Counted from the first letter of the stretch, positions 42,208 to 51,413 are shown. The stretch is DNA of 64,000 bases from Streptomyces sp. Ncost-T10-10d (GCF_900091955.1 NZ_FMDF01000109.1:52696-116695), one strand, 5' to 3'. Numbers and translations are program-made. Notes: generated by a model from the sequence alone, not told the origin.

Positions 42208-44501
42208 CGGCAGCACAGTCGGAGAGCGTGCCGACGACCACCGACCTGGTCGTCGGCGGTATGACCTGCGCGGCCTGTGTGAATCGCGTGGAGAAGCGCT
42301 TGGCCAGGCTCGACAGGGTGACCGCCACGGTCAACCTCGCCACCGGACAGGCGAGAGTGAGCCACCCCCCTGAGGTCACAGCGGAGGCTCTCGTGGCCGT
42401 TGTCGAACGCGCGGGCTACACAGCCGAACTCCCCTCGGCGCCCGAACCCCTCGAAGCGGCCGGTCAGTCGGATCGGACACGGGACGAGACCACGTCGGAA
42501 CGCAATCGGCTCGTGATCACCGCCCTGCTCGCCGTCCCCGTGGTGGTGCTTTCCATGGTGTCCTCCCTGCAGTTCCGCAACTGGCAGTGGCTGTGCTTCA
42601 CTCTGTCCGCTCCGGTGGTGCTGTGGAGCGCCTGGCCCTTCCACCTGCGCGCGTTGCGCGGGCTTCGCCAGTCGTCCGCCACCATGGACACTCTCGTTTC
42701 GCTCGGCGTCATCTCGTCTTTCGCCTGGTCGGTGTACGCCCTGTTCCTCGGCGGGGCGGGCGCCGCGGACATGCGCATGCCGTTCACTCTGCTTCCCTCC
42801 GTCGGCGGAGGCATTGCGCACGTCTATCTGGAAGCCGCTGTCGCGGTTCCGCTGTTCGTCCTCACCGGCCGGTTTCTCGAAGCGCGTGCCCGGCACGGCA
42901 CAGGTGAGGCTCTGCGCTCGCTGGCCGGTCTGGCCGCCAAGGACGTGACCCTGCGGGACAGCGGCCAGGAGCGAAGGATTCCTGTCGAACAGCTCCGCGT
43001 CGGGCAGGAGTTCGTCGTCCGGCCCGGGGAGCGGGTCGCCACCGACGGAGTGGTGGTCTCCGGCAGCTCGGCTCTTGATCTGTCTCTGGTCACCGGGGAA
43101 AGCGACCCGGCCGAAGTCGGCCCGGGCCAGGCCGTGGTCGGGGCCGCTGTCAACGCCGGCGGCATGCTGCTCGTACGTGCCACGGCGGTCGGCGCGGACA
43201 CCCGGCTTGCCCGGATCACGCGCATGGTCACCGAAGCTCAGGCGGGGAAGGCCCGTGCTCAGCGTCTGACGGACCTGGTGGCCGGCGTTTTCGTACCGGC
43301 TGTACTGGCGCTGGCCGTCACCGTCCTCGGGTTCTGGCTCGGTGCTGGAGCAGACCCGCAGACGGCCATCACCGCGTGCGTGGCGATCCTGGTCGTCGCC
43401 TGCCCTTGCGCACTGGGGCTGGCCACCCCGACCGCCCTTCTCGCCGCCACCGGCCGAGGTGCTCAACTCGGGGTTCTGGTGAACGGGCCGCAGGCCCTGG
43501 AGACGCTGCGCCACATCGACACGGTCGTGCTGGACAAGACCGGCACCCTCACCAGCGGTCACATGGCCGTCTCCCACATCACCGTAGCAGCGGAGGGAAT
43601 CGGGCGGGAGGCCGTGCTGCGGTTGGCAGGTGCGGCCGAGCAGGGATCGGAGCACCCGGTGGGTCGAGCGGTCACCGCGTACGCGCGACGCGCACTGCCC
43701 GAGCGCCCCCTGCCGGACGTCTCCGTCTTCAGGGCGACACCCGGGGTGGGCATCGCGGGTTGTGTCGAGGGCCGTCAGGTGGAGGTGTGCGCCGCGCAAG
43801 GTGACCTTCCAGAGACCCTGACGCGGGCTTTGGCCGAAGCCGAAGCGGCCGCGCACACCCCGGTCCTGGTGCGCGTGGACGGCGTCGACGAGGCTCTCAT
43901 CGCGGTCGGGGATGTGCTGCGGCCGGGGAGTTACCGGGCCGTGCACAAGCTCAGGCGCCTGGGCGTGGAACCGGTTCTTGCCACCGGCGACAACGAGTTC
44001 ACCGCCCACGCCGTAGCCGGTGAACTCGGCATCATCCAGGTACACGCCCGATGCAGCCCCGAGAGGAAAAGGGATCTGGTGAGCCAGTTGAGAAGTGAGG
44101 GCCGCCGGGTCGCCGTGATCGGTGACGGTGTGAACGACGCCGCCGCCCTGGCCGGCGCGGATCTCGGAATCGCCATGGGTACCGGAACGGATGTGGCGAT
44201 CGGCACCGCGGATGTGACGCTGGTTCGCGGTGACATCGAGGCAGTCACCGACGCCGTCCGCCTCGCGCGTCGCACGCTGGGGACGATCCGCATCAATCTG
44301 ATGTGGGCGTTCGGTTACAACGCGGTCACCGTGCCACTGGCCGCGACCGGATGGCTCAACCCGATGTTCGCTGCCGCAGCCATGTCCGTCAGTTCGCTCC
44401 TGGTGGTGGGCAACAGCCTGCGCCTGCGGGCCTGGCAACCGTCGCCCGCACGCCGCCCCGCGTCGCGGCCTTCGCGCCACCGAGGAAGGATGCCGCTGTG
44501 A
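42204..44501 (+). CDS. copA: Copper-type P1B ATPase (CopA family)
   Basis: A 765-residue metal-transporting ATPase. One N-terminal heavy-metal domain has GGMTCAAC (18-25). Eight membrane helices surround the CPC motif (VACPCALGLATPTALL, near 400), the phosphorylation site is DKTGTLTSG (near 444), the HP motif is GSEHPVGRAV and the hinge is GDGVNDAAALAGADLGIAMG. NPMFAAAAMSVSSLLVVGNS in the last helix is the P1B-1 (Cu+) signature. It exports Cu(I) from the cytoplasm. It is coupled to the small Met/His protein upstream and to the PCuAC-like gene downstream by overlaps. Confidence 0.93.
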   Translation: MTAAQSESVPTTTDLVVGGMTCAACVNRVEKRLARLDRVTATVNLATGQARVSHPPEVTAEALVAVVERAGYTAELPSAPEPLEAAGQSDRTRDETTSERNRLVITALLAVPVVVLSMVSSLQFRNWQWLCFTLSAPVVLWSAWPFHLRALRGLRQSSATMDTLVSLGVISSFAWSVYALFLGGAGAADMRMPFTLLPSVGGGIAHVYLEAAVAVPLFVLTGRFLEARARHGTGEALRSLAGLAAKDVTLRDSGQERRIPVEQLRVGQEFVVRPGERVATDGVVVSGSSALDLSLVTGESDPAEVGPGQAVVGAAVNAGGMLLVRATAVGADTRLARITRMVTEAQAGKARAQRLTDLVAGVFVPAVLALAVTVLGFWLGAGADPQTAITACVAILVVACPCALGLATPTALLAATGRGAQLGVLVNGPQALETLRHIDTVVLDKTGTLTSGHMAVSHITVAAEGIGREAVLRLAGAAEQGSEHPVGRAVTAYARRALPERPLPDVSVFRATPGVGIAGCVEGRQVEVCAAQGDLPETLTRALAEAEAAAHTPVLVRVDGVDEALIAVGDVLRPGSYRAVHKLRRLGVEPVLATGDNEFTAHAVAGELGIIQVHARCSPERKRDLVSQLRSEGRRVAVIGDGVNDAAALAGADLGIAMGTGTDVAIGTADVTLVRGDIEAVTDAVRLARRTLGTIRINLMWAFGYNAVTVPLAATGWLNPMFAAAAMSVSSLLVVGNSLRLRAWQPSPARRPASRPSRHRGRMPL

Positions 44502-45025
44502 CGGACCCCGCGCGACGGACCGCTGCCGAAGGCTGGATTCCGACGCGCCGTCGCCTGTACGACGGGCTGCTCGCCGTGGTCGCCCCCTTGGCAGCCTTCG
44601 CGGTGGCCCTGGGCGGATTGACCGCTTGGACCGCATCGGGGGCCGCCGGGACCCCACCGCGACTGGAGATCGGCCACGGGCGGGTCTTCCTGCCCTACAG
44701 CGGCAACGTGGGCACCGCAGCGTTCTTCCGGATCACCAACAGCGGCGGAGCCGACGACCGGCTCGTCTCCGTCACTTCCGCGGCCGCAGACAGCGCCATG
44801 CTCAGCCGGCACGTACGTCACGACAGCGGTGCGGGCTCCATGCGCATGGTCAGCTCAGTCGGTCTGCCGGCGGGAGAGACCCTGGCCATGTCGGCAAGCA
44901 CGGTGGACGTGATGGTGAAGGTGAAGGGCCGCCGGCAAGTGGGCGACATGCTTCCCTTCGTCCTGCACTTCCGCCACAGCGATCCGGTCGAGACCCTGGC
45001 AGTCGTTGTCCGTCCCGGTAGCTGA
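44498..45025 (+). CDS. PCuAC-like copper chaperone with altered metal site
   Basis: A 175-residue membrane-anchored protein. One helix (LLAVVAPLAAFAVALGGLTA) precedes a cupredoxin-like domain: FRITNSGGADDRLVSVTSAA, then SRHVRHDSGAGSMRMV, then LPAGETLAMSASTVDVMV. The PCuAC family binds Cu(I) with H(M)x10Mx21HxM. Here the Met pair (SMRM) is present, but the final HxM is VDVM, so one His is replaced by Asp. It may bind copper through the Met residues only. The GTG start overlaps the ATPase stop and follows GAGGAAGGA. Confidence 0.78.
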   Translation: MTDPARRTAAEGWIPTRRRLYDGLLAVVAPLAAFAVALGGLTAWTASGAAGTPPRLEIGHGRVFLPYSGNVGTAAFFRITNSGGADDRLVSVTSAAADSAMLSRHVRHDSGAGSMRMVSSVGLPAGETLAMSASTVDVMVKVKGRRQVGDMLPFVLHFRHSDPVETLAVVVRPGS

Positions 45026-45043
45026 ATCAGCCTCTGACCGGGA

Positions 45044-45262
45044 TCACTTCACCCGCAACAACGAAGTCCGGCTTGCCGCCTCGGCGTCCTCGACGAGGGA
45101 GCCGACCTGGCCGGCGCTCATCCGGGCCTGCTGTGCGAAGTCGTCGTTGATCACGATGCCGCGTTCGGCAGGAGCGGTCTCAGCGACGAACAGCTGAGGG
45201 CAACCGCAGTTGCAGTTACCGCAGAACGTTGCCACAGGCTCCATGGAACCAGGATCAGCCAT
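45044..45262 (-). CDS. Small Cys-rich protein with CGNCNCGCP motif
   Basis: A 72-residue protein. ATFCGNCNCGCPQLFVAETA near the N-terminus has four cysteines in CxxCxCxC spacing, suited to a zinc or copper site or an iron-sulfur cluster. The rest (RGIVINDDFAQQARMSAGQV) is like a small alpha/beta unit. GGAGAGG and GCGGAAG precede the ATG. It sits between the copper operon and a divergent metal ABC transporter, so it may serve as a metal sensor, buffer or carrier. I recall similar short proteins in Streptomyces without known function. Confidence 0.7.
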   Translation of the reverse strand: MADPGSMEPVATFCGNCNCGCPQLFVAETAPAERGIVINDDFAQQARMSAGQVGSLVEDAEAASRTSLLRVK

Positions 45263-45435
45263 GACTTCCGCCTCTCCGTACGCCCCACCGCAGAACCGGC
45301 TCCCGCGGACCGGACCGCGAGCGGCATTCGTCTCCTGGGAACTGGATCCGTCCGTCATCCGACTACTGCCGGGGGCTGGGAAGTTGACCAGCCACCCGAT
45401 CCGTATGGCAGTGGCTGACGATGGAAGGGCGTGTG

Positions 45436-46071
45436 ATGGGTGGGCTGGATGTGCGTATGCGGGAGGTGGCCTGCCGACATGGCCGACTGGAGGCCGTCGC
45501 CGACGTGAATCTGGAGATCGCCGCCGGTGAACGGGTGGCACTGACCGGAACCAACGGCTCGGGTAAGACGACACTGCTGCGTGCGGTGCTCGGTCTGCAC
45601 CGACAGGTGACGGGATCGATCCTGGTCGGCGGGCGAGGCACCCGCTCGCCCGCCGAGTGGGCGTGGCGCCGCCGTGTCTGCGCCTGGATTCCGCAGAAGC
45701 CGGCGGCAGGCCGCTTCCCTCTTCTCGGGACCGAGCTGCTGGCCAGCAGCAGCGCTCACACGAAGGCGGCCTCGGCAGCGGCACAGCTCGGTGTCGGGGC
45801 GCTGACCGAACGGCCTCTGCACACCCTGTCCGGCGGGCAGTTGCAGCGGATGCATCTCGCCCGGGCCATCGGCTGTGTCGCAGCCGGGGCGCAGGTGCTG
45901 CTGGCCGACGAGCCCACCGCCGCTCTTGACTTCGGGGGCCAGGAGGAAGCGGCCGACGTCCTCACCTCCTTGCCGGTGACCCTCGTCGTGGTGACGCACG
46001 ACCGGGCGCTGGCGGAACGCTGCGACCGGTTGCTGGAAATGGCTGCAGGCCGTCTTCGGGAGGTCCGGTGA
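45436..46071 (+). CDS. Metal ABC transporter ATPase (ZnuC/AztA-like)
   Basis: A 211-residue ABC ATPase. Walker A TGTNGSGKTTLLRAV, Q-loop IPQKPAAG, signature LSGGQLQRMHLARAI, Walker B VLLADEPTAALD, and VTHDRAL with the switch His are all seen. AAGGG is seven bases before ATG 45436, so the upstream ATG 45421 is less likely. It overlaps the permease gene by an ATG-type 4-bp junction and is followed by the binding lipoprotein. It energises uptake of zinc or manganese; the ion is inferred from the family. Confidence 0.87.
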   Translation: MGGLDVRMREVACRHGRLEAVADVNLEIAAGERVALTGTNGSGKTTLLRAVLGLHRQVTGSILVGGRGTRSPAEWAWRRRVCAWIPQKPAAGRFPLLGTELLASSSAHTKAASAAAQLGVGALTERPLHTLSGGQLQRMHLARAIGCVAAGAQVLLADEPTAALDFGGQEEAADVLTSLPVTLVVVTHDRALAERCDRLLEMAAGRLREVR

Positions 46072-46934
46072 CGCTCGCGACCGCCGATCTCGGTGAACTT
46101 CTCCAACTGCTCCCCGTGCAAAGGGCGGGATTCGCGCTGCTGCTCGCTGCTATCGGCCTGCCGGTGGTCGGTGTGGTCATCGTGGGTCTCGACATCATGC
46201 CGGTGCGGTTCGCGATGATGCACGTCGCGTTGCTCGGCATCGCGGTCGGCATCGTGACCGGCCTCGACCCCATGCTGTGCGCGCTTGTGGCGTGTGCCCT
46301 GTCCGGGGCCGCCGTCGCTCCTCTCGCCCGTACGCCCGACGGGTTGTCCGGAGCGATGGGGCTGCTCATGAGCATCGCGATCGCGGCAGCGTTGTTGGTG
46401 CTCGCTGTTTCAGGGATCAATGCCTCTGGCGCGTTCGCCCTGCTCTGGGGATCGATTCTGTCCGTCGGGACCGCCGACCTGGTCGTGCTCGGCGTGCTCG
46501 CCGTCGTCGTCATGGGCCTGTTCCTGTGGCGGCGCCGTGATATCGCTCTGCTGTTGTACGACCGGGAGCTCGCCCAGTGCTCAGGCGTTGCCGTGCGCGC
46601 GCTGACCCTCGTACTGCTGGTGCTGGTCGCGGTCGCCGTCGCAGGCGCGATCAAGCTCACGGGGGCACTACTGGTCGACGCCCTCACTCTCCTGCCGGCT
46701 CTCGCCGCGCGCCGCCTGGGCACCTCGCTGAAGTCGATCACTCACTGGGCCATTGCCATCGGCATCGTCGTGAACCTGACCGGGTTCCTCACCGCACTGT
46801 GGCTGGACTGGCCCCCCGGGCCGGTCCTCGTCCTCACTGCGGGGGCCGCCGTCCTCGCCGTCCATCTCATACCCGAACGGAGAATCGCCTCATGGCGCAC
46901 ACCCGCGGCCGTACCACTTCCCTCCTCGCACTGA
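46068..46934 (+). CDS. Metal ABC transporter permease (ZnuB/AztB-like)
   Basis: A 288-residue protein with eight or so hydrophobic segments. VGVVIVGLDIMPVRFAMMHV and MHVALLGIAVGIVTGLDPML resemble the ABC-3 family (PF00950) signature, in which MvGdalSHaslpG-like residues are varied. AVAGAIKLTGALLVDALTLL through PALAARRLGTSL is the conserved coupling-loop region. It is coupled to the ATPase gene and overlaps the lipoprotein start by 43 bp. Confidence 0.87.
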   Translation: MTLATADLGELLQLLPVQRAGFALLLAAIGLPVVGVVIVGLDIMPVRFAMMHVALLGIAVGIVTGLDPMLCALVACALSGAAVAPLARTPDGLSGAMGLLMSIAIAAALLVLAVSGINASGAFALLWGSILSVGTADLVVLGVLAVVVMGLFLWRRRDIALLLYDRELAQCSGVAVRALTLVLLVLVAVAVAGAIKLTGALLVDALTLLPALAARRLGTSLKSITHWAIAIGIVVNLTGFLTALWLDWPPGPVLVLTAGAAVLAVHLIPERRIASWRTPAAVPLPSSH

Positions 46935-47698
46935 GTGCTGCACTGGCCCTGGTGACCGGCTGTGAAAACGGCTCGTCGTCCGCCGGTGGCGGCGGCGACA
47001 AGCGCGAGCACGACGGGAAGCCGGTGGTGGTCGTCACCACGACCTGGGAAGGGGCCCTTGCGAAAGCTGCCGGCGCCGAGAACGTGCAGGTCATCGTCCC
47101 CCAGTCCGTGCAGCACGCACCCGACTACGACCCGAAGCCCTCCGACCTCGCGGCCGTAGCCGGTGCCGACTTCGTGCTCTACGCCCCCTTCGAGCCGTAC
47201 GCCGGGAAGATCAAGGAGGCCGCCGGTTCCGAGGCCGAACTGGTCGAGGTGAACCTCGACAACGACGCGGACAAGGTCGACGCCGAGGTGGCCGAGCTGG
47301 GCAAGTTGTTCGGCACCGAGGACGCCGCAGCGAAGTGGACGGCGGCCTTCGCCGGCGAGTACGCCAAGTTGTCCAAGGATCTCAAGGCGCAGTGGCCGGG
47401 CGGGAAGAGCCCGGTGGTCGTCAGCCAGGTCTTCACCACCTGGGCCGCAAAGCTGGCGGGCGCGAACCTGGTCGGCACCTACGGGCCCGAAGCCGTCACC
47501 CCTGCCCAGCTGGCGAAGCTGGGCAAGGAGAAGCCCGCCCTCGTCCTGGACAACGCCCACATGTCGACCGGCACGGTTCTGCCCGGCTCCGGCGCCCAGC
47601 AGGTCGAGATCGTCAACTACCCAGGGGATGACCTCGACCTGTTGCCCGTATACCGCAACGCAGCAACCGCGCTGAAGGAGGCCATGCCCGCGTCCTGA
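46892..47698 (+). CDS. Metal-binding lipoprotein (ZnuA/AztC-like)
   Basis: A 268-residue lipoprotein: the signal ends LALVTGCEN with lipidated Cys24. The mature part has the cluster A-I metal-binding fold: VVVVTTTWEGALAKAAGAEN, VIVPQSVQHAPDYDPKPSDL (first His), VLYAPFEPYAGKIKEAAGSE and VVSQVFTTWAAKLAGANLVG. The usual His-rich loop is absent. The second metal His of standard ZnuA (HxaFxYla) is replaced (SQVFTTWAAKL), so the ligand set is unusual, as in AztC-type proteins. GGAG is nine bases before the ATG. A hairpin terminator follows. Confidence 0.83.
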   Translation: MAHTRGRTTSLLALSAALALVTGCENGSSSAGGGGDKREHDGKPVVVVTTTWEGALAKAAGAENVQVIVPQSVQHAPDYDPKPSDLAAVAGADFVLYAPFEPYAGKIKEAAGSEAELVEVNLDNDADKVDAEVAELGKLFGTEDAAAKWTAAFAGEYAKLSKDLKAQWPGGKSPVVVSQVFTTWAAKLAGANLVGTYGPEAVTPAQLAKLGKEKPALVLDNAHMSTGTVLPGSGAQQVEIVNYPGDDLDLLPVYRNAATALKEAMPAS

Positions 47699-47705
47699 AG
47701 CACCG

Positions 47706-47741
47706 CGTGGGGGCAGTCCGGAGCGCCGGGCCGCCCCCACG
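47706..47741. terminator. Hairpin terminator after the metal ABC operon
   Basis: CGTGGGGGC (47706-47714) pairs with GCCCCCACG (47733-47741) around an 18-nt GC-rich interior that can fold further. It lies just after the lipoprotein stop and before the convergent acyl-CoA ligase gene, and could serve both. Confidence 0.65.
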
Positions 47742-47812
47742 TTCGCTCGTGCATGTGCCGAGAAGGAGTCACCGGGCGGCTGAGTGTCCCGGTCCCACGG
47801 CTGTGGCACTGT

Positions 47813-49492
47813 TCAGCCTGCCTGCGCGAGGGGGCCTTCCTTCTTCACGCGGGGGCGGTTGATCTCGGTCATACGGTCCCGCAGTACCGCCCGGTCGGGC
47901 TTGCCCGCAGGGGTGAGGGGGAGTTCGTCCACGACCAGGAGGCGCTCGGGGTGCTTGCGTTGTTCCAGTCCCCGTTCGGTCAGGTGCTCGCACAGCATCC
48001 GCAGCGTCAGGGGCTCCGTGGCGCGGGACACGACGCACGCCGCCAGCCGCTCCCCCATCAACGCATCCGGGATCCCGACGCACACGACATCACGTACGAA
48101 GGGGTGGGCGGCGAGTTCCCTTTCGACCTCGGCGGGGCTGATGTTGGCGCCGCCGCGGATGACGACGTCCTTGAGGCGTCCGACGATGTGCAGGACGCCG
48201 TCGCCGTCGAGGAACCCGAGGTCCCCGGTGCGCACCCACCCGTCGGGAGTACGGTAGCGGGCGTCCAGCTCCGGGGAGGCGACGTAACACATGGGGGTCA
48301 TGGGGCCCCGCGCCACGATCTCCCCGATCTCGCCGTCCGGCAGCTCTTCATGCGTCCCGGTGTCGGTGATGCGTATGTCGGCCACCCGCGAGTCGGGGCG
48401 CCCGGCCACGCCCCCCCGGTCGTCCGCGTCCGGAGTGGAACTGGTCAGTCCTGTGTGGCAGTTGACGCCGTCGGCCGATCCGTAAAGGTTGACGACAGGA
48501 CAGCCGAATACACTCGCGGCGAGTTCCGCCGTGGTCTCGTCCAGCGCGGAGCCACCCAGGATCAGAGCCGTTGGGGCGGGCAGCTTCCCGCCTGTGGTGT
48601 CGGGGCGGCCGAGCATCATACGCACCATGGTGGGAACGCCCAGGATGTGGGTGGGCCGGTGTTCGCGTACGGCGTCGAGCGCGGCCTCCGGCGTGAAGTG
48701 GTCCAAGAGGATGAGAGTCCCGCCATGCCGGGCGAGGGTTACGGCCGTGCCGTTGGAGCCGAAGGCTGAGGCAAGCGGCACGAGGAACAGGCAGCGGGGC
48801 GGAGTCCGGTCGGGGATGAGCGAGGCGAGGAAGTTACCGCGACCGCCGGCCAGCGCGTTGTGGGAGTAGGCGACCATCTTCGGCTCGGCCTCGGAGCCGG
48901 AGGAGACGAGGATGCGGGCGGCGCTGTCGGGGTCCGGCCGTGCCGGAACGAATCCACTGGGGTCGGAGCACAGCAGCTGCGAGAGCGGAGTCGTTCCTTC
49001 GGGTGTGTCGCCGGGGCCGGCGGCGATGACGTGGCGCAGGGAGGGAAGCGCCGGGGCCAACGCCTGGAGGTCGGCCGCGTGGTGGTTGCCCCGGTCATCG
49101 ATGGCGGCGATGACGGCGACGGCCTCCGCGCGGCGGAGCAGGCATTCGGCTTCCAGGCTGCCGCGGCCTACCGGGAAGGGCAGCGCCACCGCGCCGAGGG
49201 CGGCCAGGGCGAGATCGGCGATGACGGCGTTGCGGCCGTTGGGCAGCTGAACACCGACCACGTCGCCCTGGCGTATGCCGAGGTCTCTCAGACCGGTGGC
49301 CAGACATCGCACCTTACGGTCGAGGGCGGTGTAACAGAGTTTGCCTTTGGCATCAAGGATCGCTGTGCGGTGGAGGTCCGCGATCTGCCGGGCGCGGAAG
49401 AGGCTGTAGAGGTCGAGGTCGGGGCAGGTCCCGTCGATGACCCAGGAGCGGCGGAGGTCAGCGGGCAGCAGGTCGTGGAGGGCGACGGTCAC
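47813..49492 (-). CDS. Acyl-CoA/carboxylate ligase (CaiC-like AMP-forming)
   Basis: A 559-residue ANL-superfamily ligase. The AMP-binding loop is partly altered (ILVSSGSEAEPKMVAYSHNA in place of TSGTTGxPKG). NLYGSADGVN is the A5-type motif, GWVRTGDLGFLDGDG and GRLKDVVIRGGANISPAEVE are the conserved C-terminal motifs, and LTPAGKPDR holds the catalytic Lys. It makes an acyl-CoA from an unknown acid. The start overlaps the CoA-transferase stop by 4 bp, so the two are co-translated. A CaiA-like dehydrogenase lies divergently, which gives a CaiCBA-like set. Confidence 0.88.
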   Translation of the reverse strand: MTVALHDLLPADLRRSWVIDGTCPDLDLYSLFRARQIADLHRTAILDAKGKLCYTALDRKVRCLATGLRDLGIRQGDVVGVQLPNGRNAVIADLALAALGAVALPFPVGRGSLEAECLLRRAEAVAVIAAIDDRGNHHAADLQALAPALPSLRHVIAAGPGDTPEGTTPLSQLLCSDPSGFVPARPDPDSAARILVSSGSEAEPKMVAYSHNALAGGRGNFLASLIPDRTPPRCLFLVPLASAFGSNGTAVTLARHGGTLILLDHFTPEAALDAVREHRPTHILGVPTMVRMMLGRPDTTGGKLPAPTALILGGSALDETTAELAASVFGCPVVNLYGSADGVNCHTGLTSSTPDADDRGGVAGRPDSRVADIRITDTGTHEELPDGEIGEIVARGPMTPMCYVASPELDARYRTPDGWVRTGDLGFLDGDGVLHIVGRLKDVVIRGGANISPAEVERELAAHPFVRDVVCVGIPDALMGERLAACVVSRATEPLTLRMLCEHLTERGLEQRKHPERLLVVDELPLTPAGKPDRAVLRDRMTEINRPRVKKEGPLAQAG

Positions 49493-51270
49493 GTGAAGCT
49501 CCAGGGGTCGGGAACAGTGGGGGCACCGTGCGCGTCGCGGCTGATCGAGTCGGCGAAGCGCGGATCATGAGGCAGGGCGGCCAGGTCGGTGGTGACCGCG
49601 GTGGCGGGCAGTCCGTGCGTGCGCAGCTGTGTCAGGGCGTTGTGGGTGGACAGTCCGCTCAGGTCGTAAGCACGAGCTGCTTCTGCGGAGGCATCGGTGG
49701 GAGCGACCCAGCCGTCCGCGGTGCGCAGCGGGTGACGGAACCCGGCCGGCTTTCTAGCGGTCCCTCCCGTTGCGGCCCGGCGCAGGGCGGGGGCGATGAG
49801 GACATCGGCTGCTCCCAGCAGCGAGGAGTCGACCCGGACGCCCTGTCTGTTGCGTTCGCGCAGCAGCAGGCCCGCGAGGACGGCCTCTGTTCCCAGGAGC
49901 CCGCCCAGGACGTCCAGGAGGGTCATCAGGGACGGCGCCGGCGCTTCGCCTGCCGGGTGTACCGCTTCTCCGACTCCGGTGCGTGCCTGGACCATGAAGT
50001 CGGTCCCCATCGGGGCGCCGGGGATCCGGTCGGCCCATCCGCTGGTGTACGCGTAGACCAGTGCGGGGTTCACTGCGGCCAGGTGGTCGGCGTCGAGACC
50101 GAGCTGGGCGGCTTTTCCCGGGGCCCAGTTGTGGAGGAAGACATCGGCCTCTGCCGCCATCTCCCGCAGCCGGCGCCGGTCGGTCTCGGCCTTGATGTCG
50201 ACCTCCACGGCCTGCTTGCCGCGGTTGAGCGCGAGCCAGCGGGCGGAGATGCCGGAGCAGGCCGGTGGCATGCCGCGCAGCGGATCCCCGCCCGGCGGCT
50301 CGATCCGGATCACTTCGGCGCCGAGCAGTCCCAGGAGGTGAGCGGTGAGCGGTGCCTGGATACGGCGGCCGGCCTCCAGCACGGTCAGCCCTGCCAGCGG
50401 CCGTTCGGCCGGCGGGAGAACGGTGGGGGCACGGTGGCCGGGGCTGTGGGAGGTGAGTGACCAGGGCGGTGCACCGTCGTGTTCTGCTGCCCGTCCGGCC
50501 AGGGATCCCAGCGGGCAGACCTCTGCGCCGGAGACCGCTGCCGCCTGGAGGATGCGCTGCCAGGGGTGGGCGCGCGTCGTCGTATGCAGTGCCTGCGGGA
50601 AGGGAGCGCAGGCTGTGGCGTACCGGAATTGGAAGGGCCGCCAGCCGGCCCGTATCGCCTCGGGGGGTGCTTCCAGGGCCCGCCAGAACGCAGCCCAGGC
50701 CGCCGGGTCCAAAGTCTCCAGCTCGAAGAGTGTGCCGGCCGTGTCGGTGAAGGGCGGTCCCCCCGGCGCGAGTTCGGCGATCTCACCCTCGTCGGCTCCG
50801 GCGGCGGCGAGGTACTGGGAGACGGTCAGCAGTCCGGCCCGGTCGACGCTTGTGCTGACGCGTGCGGTGGTTCCCCCGCGGGCCTGGCCCAAGAGCCCTG
50901 CCAGCATTCCCTGGACCGCGAGAACGGAGGCGGCGGTGGTGGCGTAGTCGACGGCCAGGCCCCGCGGCCCGCCGTCACGTCGCCCGTGCACGGCCATGAT
51001 CCCGGTAGCGGCCTGGACGGTGACCTCGTCGGTGATCCCACTCTCCGGATCCGCCCAGTTCACCTCGGCTTCGATGGGCAGAATTCCCCGTCCGGTCAGC
51101 GCTATCTGCGCAGTTGTCACGGGTTGCGGCGAGGCCGGTTCCGAGCGGGTGCGGGCCCCCAGGAGCCGCAGGTGCTGCGCCGCACGGCAGGTCAGCTCGG
51201 GCGGCCCCGAGGTGTCCAGGTCAAGCCCGTCCAGCGGGCGGACCGTCTGCGTGGTGACTGGTGACGCCAT
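49489..51270 (-). CDS. Family III CoA-transferase (CaiB/BaiF), two-domain form
   Basis: A 593-residue protein. The C-terminal 310 residues are a standard CaiB domain start (LAGLTVLEAGRRIQAPLTAH, LGAEVIRIEPPGGDPLR, LNRGKQAVEVDIK, ADVFLHNWAPGKAAQLGLD). The expected catalytic Asp region appears in MGTDFMVQARTGVGE. The N-terminal 280 residues look like a degenerate second CaiB-type domain (VTVQAATGIMAVHGRRDGGP...). This makes it a tandem protein like those in steroid and carnitine-type pathways. It moves CoA between acids. It overlaps the ligase gene and is divergent from the acyl-CoA dehydrogenase. Confidence 0.85.
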   Translation of the reverse strand: MASPVTTQTVRPLDGLDLDTSGPPELTCRAAQHLRLLGARTRSEPASPQPVTTAQIALTGRGILPIEAEVNWADPESGITDEVTVQAATGIMAVHGRRDGGPRGLAVDYATTAASVLAVQGMLAGLLGQARGGTTARVSTSVDRAGLLTVSQYLAAAGADEGEIAELAPGGPPFTDTAGTLFELETLDPAAWAAFWRALEAPPEAIRAGWRPFQFRYATACAPFPQALHTTTRAHPWQRILQAAAVSGAEVCPLGSLAGRAAEHDGAPPWSLTSHSPGHRAPTVLPPAERPLAGLTVLEAGRRIQAPLTAHLLGLLGAEVIRIEPPGGDPLRGMPPACSGISARWLALNRGKQAVEVDIKAETDRRRLREMAAEADVFLHNWAPGKAAQLGLDADHLAAVNPALVYAYTSGWADRIPGAPMGTDFMVQARTGVGEAVHPAGEAPAPSLMTLLDVLGGLLGTEAVLAGLLLRERNRQGVRVDSSLLGAADVLIAPALRRAATGGTARKPAGFRHPLRTADGWVAPTDASAEAARAYDLSGLSTHNALTQLRTHGLPATAVTTDLAALPHDPRFADSISRDAHGAPTVPDPWSFT

Positions 51271-51413
51271 GCCTCTCCTCTCCTCGCCCGGCGATGGCCG
51301 GGGCCGGGGATGTCCTCAACACGGGAACCAGGGCACCTTCGCGCCCGACCAGTTCCGTGGAGAGGCAGTCGGGCTGTCGCTCCCACGGGTTCCCGGCAGA
51401 CTGGAGGAAAGTG

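Noticed and set aside
41937..44657. 906-codon open frame on the minus strand opposite the copper ATPase
   Set aside because: It is antisense to a clear CopA gene with all motifs; its peptide has no domain and shows the Arg/Gly/His-rich composition of a high-GC shadow frame.
45263..45435. Zur box upstream of the metal ABC transporter
   Set aside because: No sequence close to TGAAAATGATTTTCA is present between the divergent genes, so control by Zur cannot be claimed.
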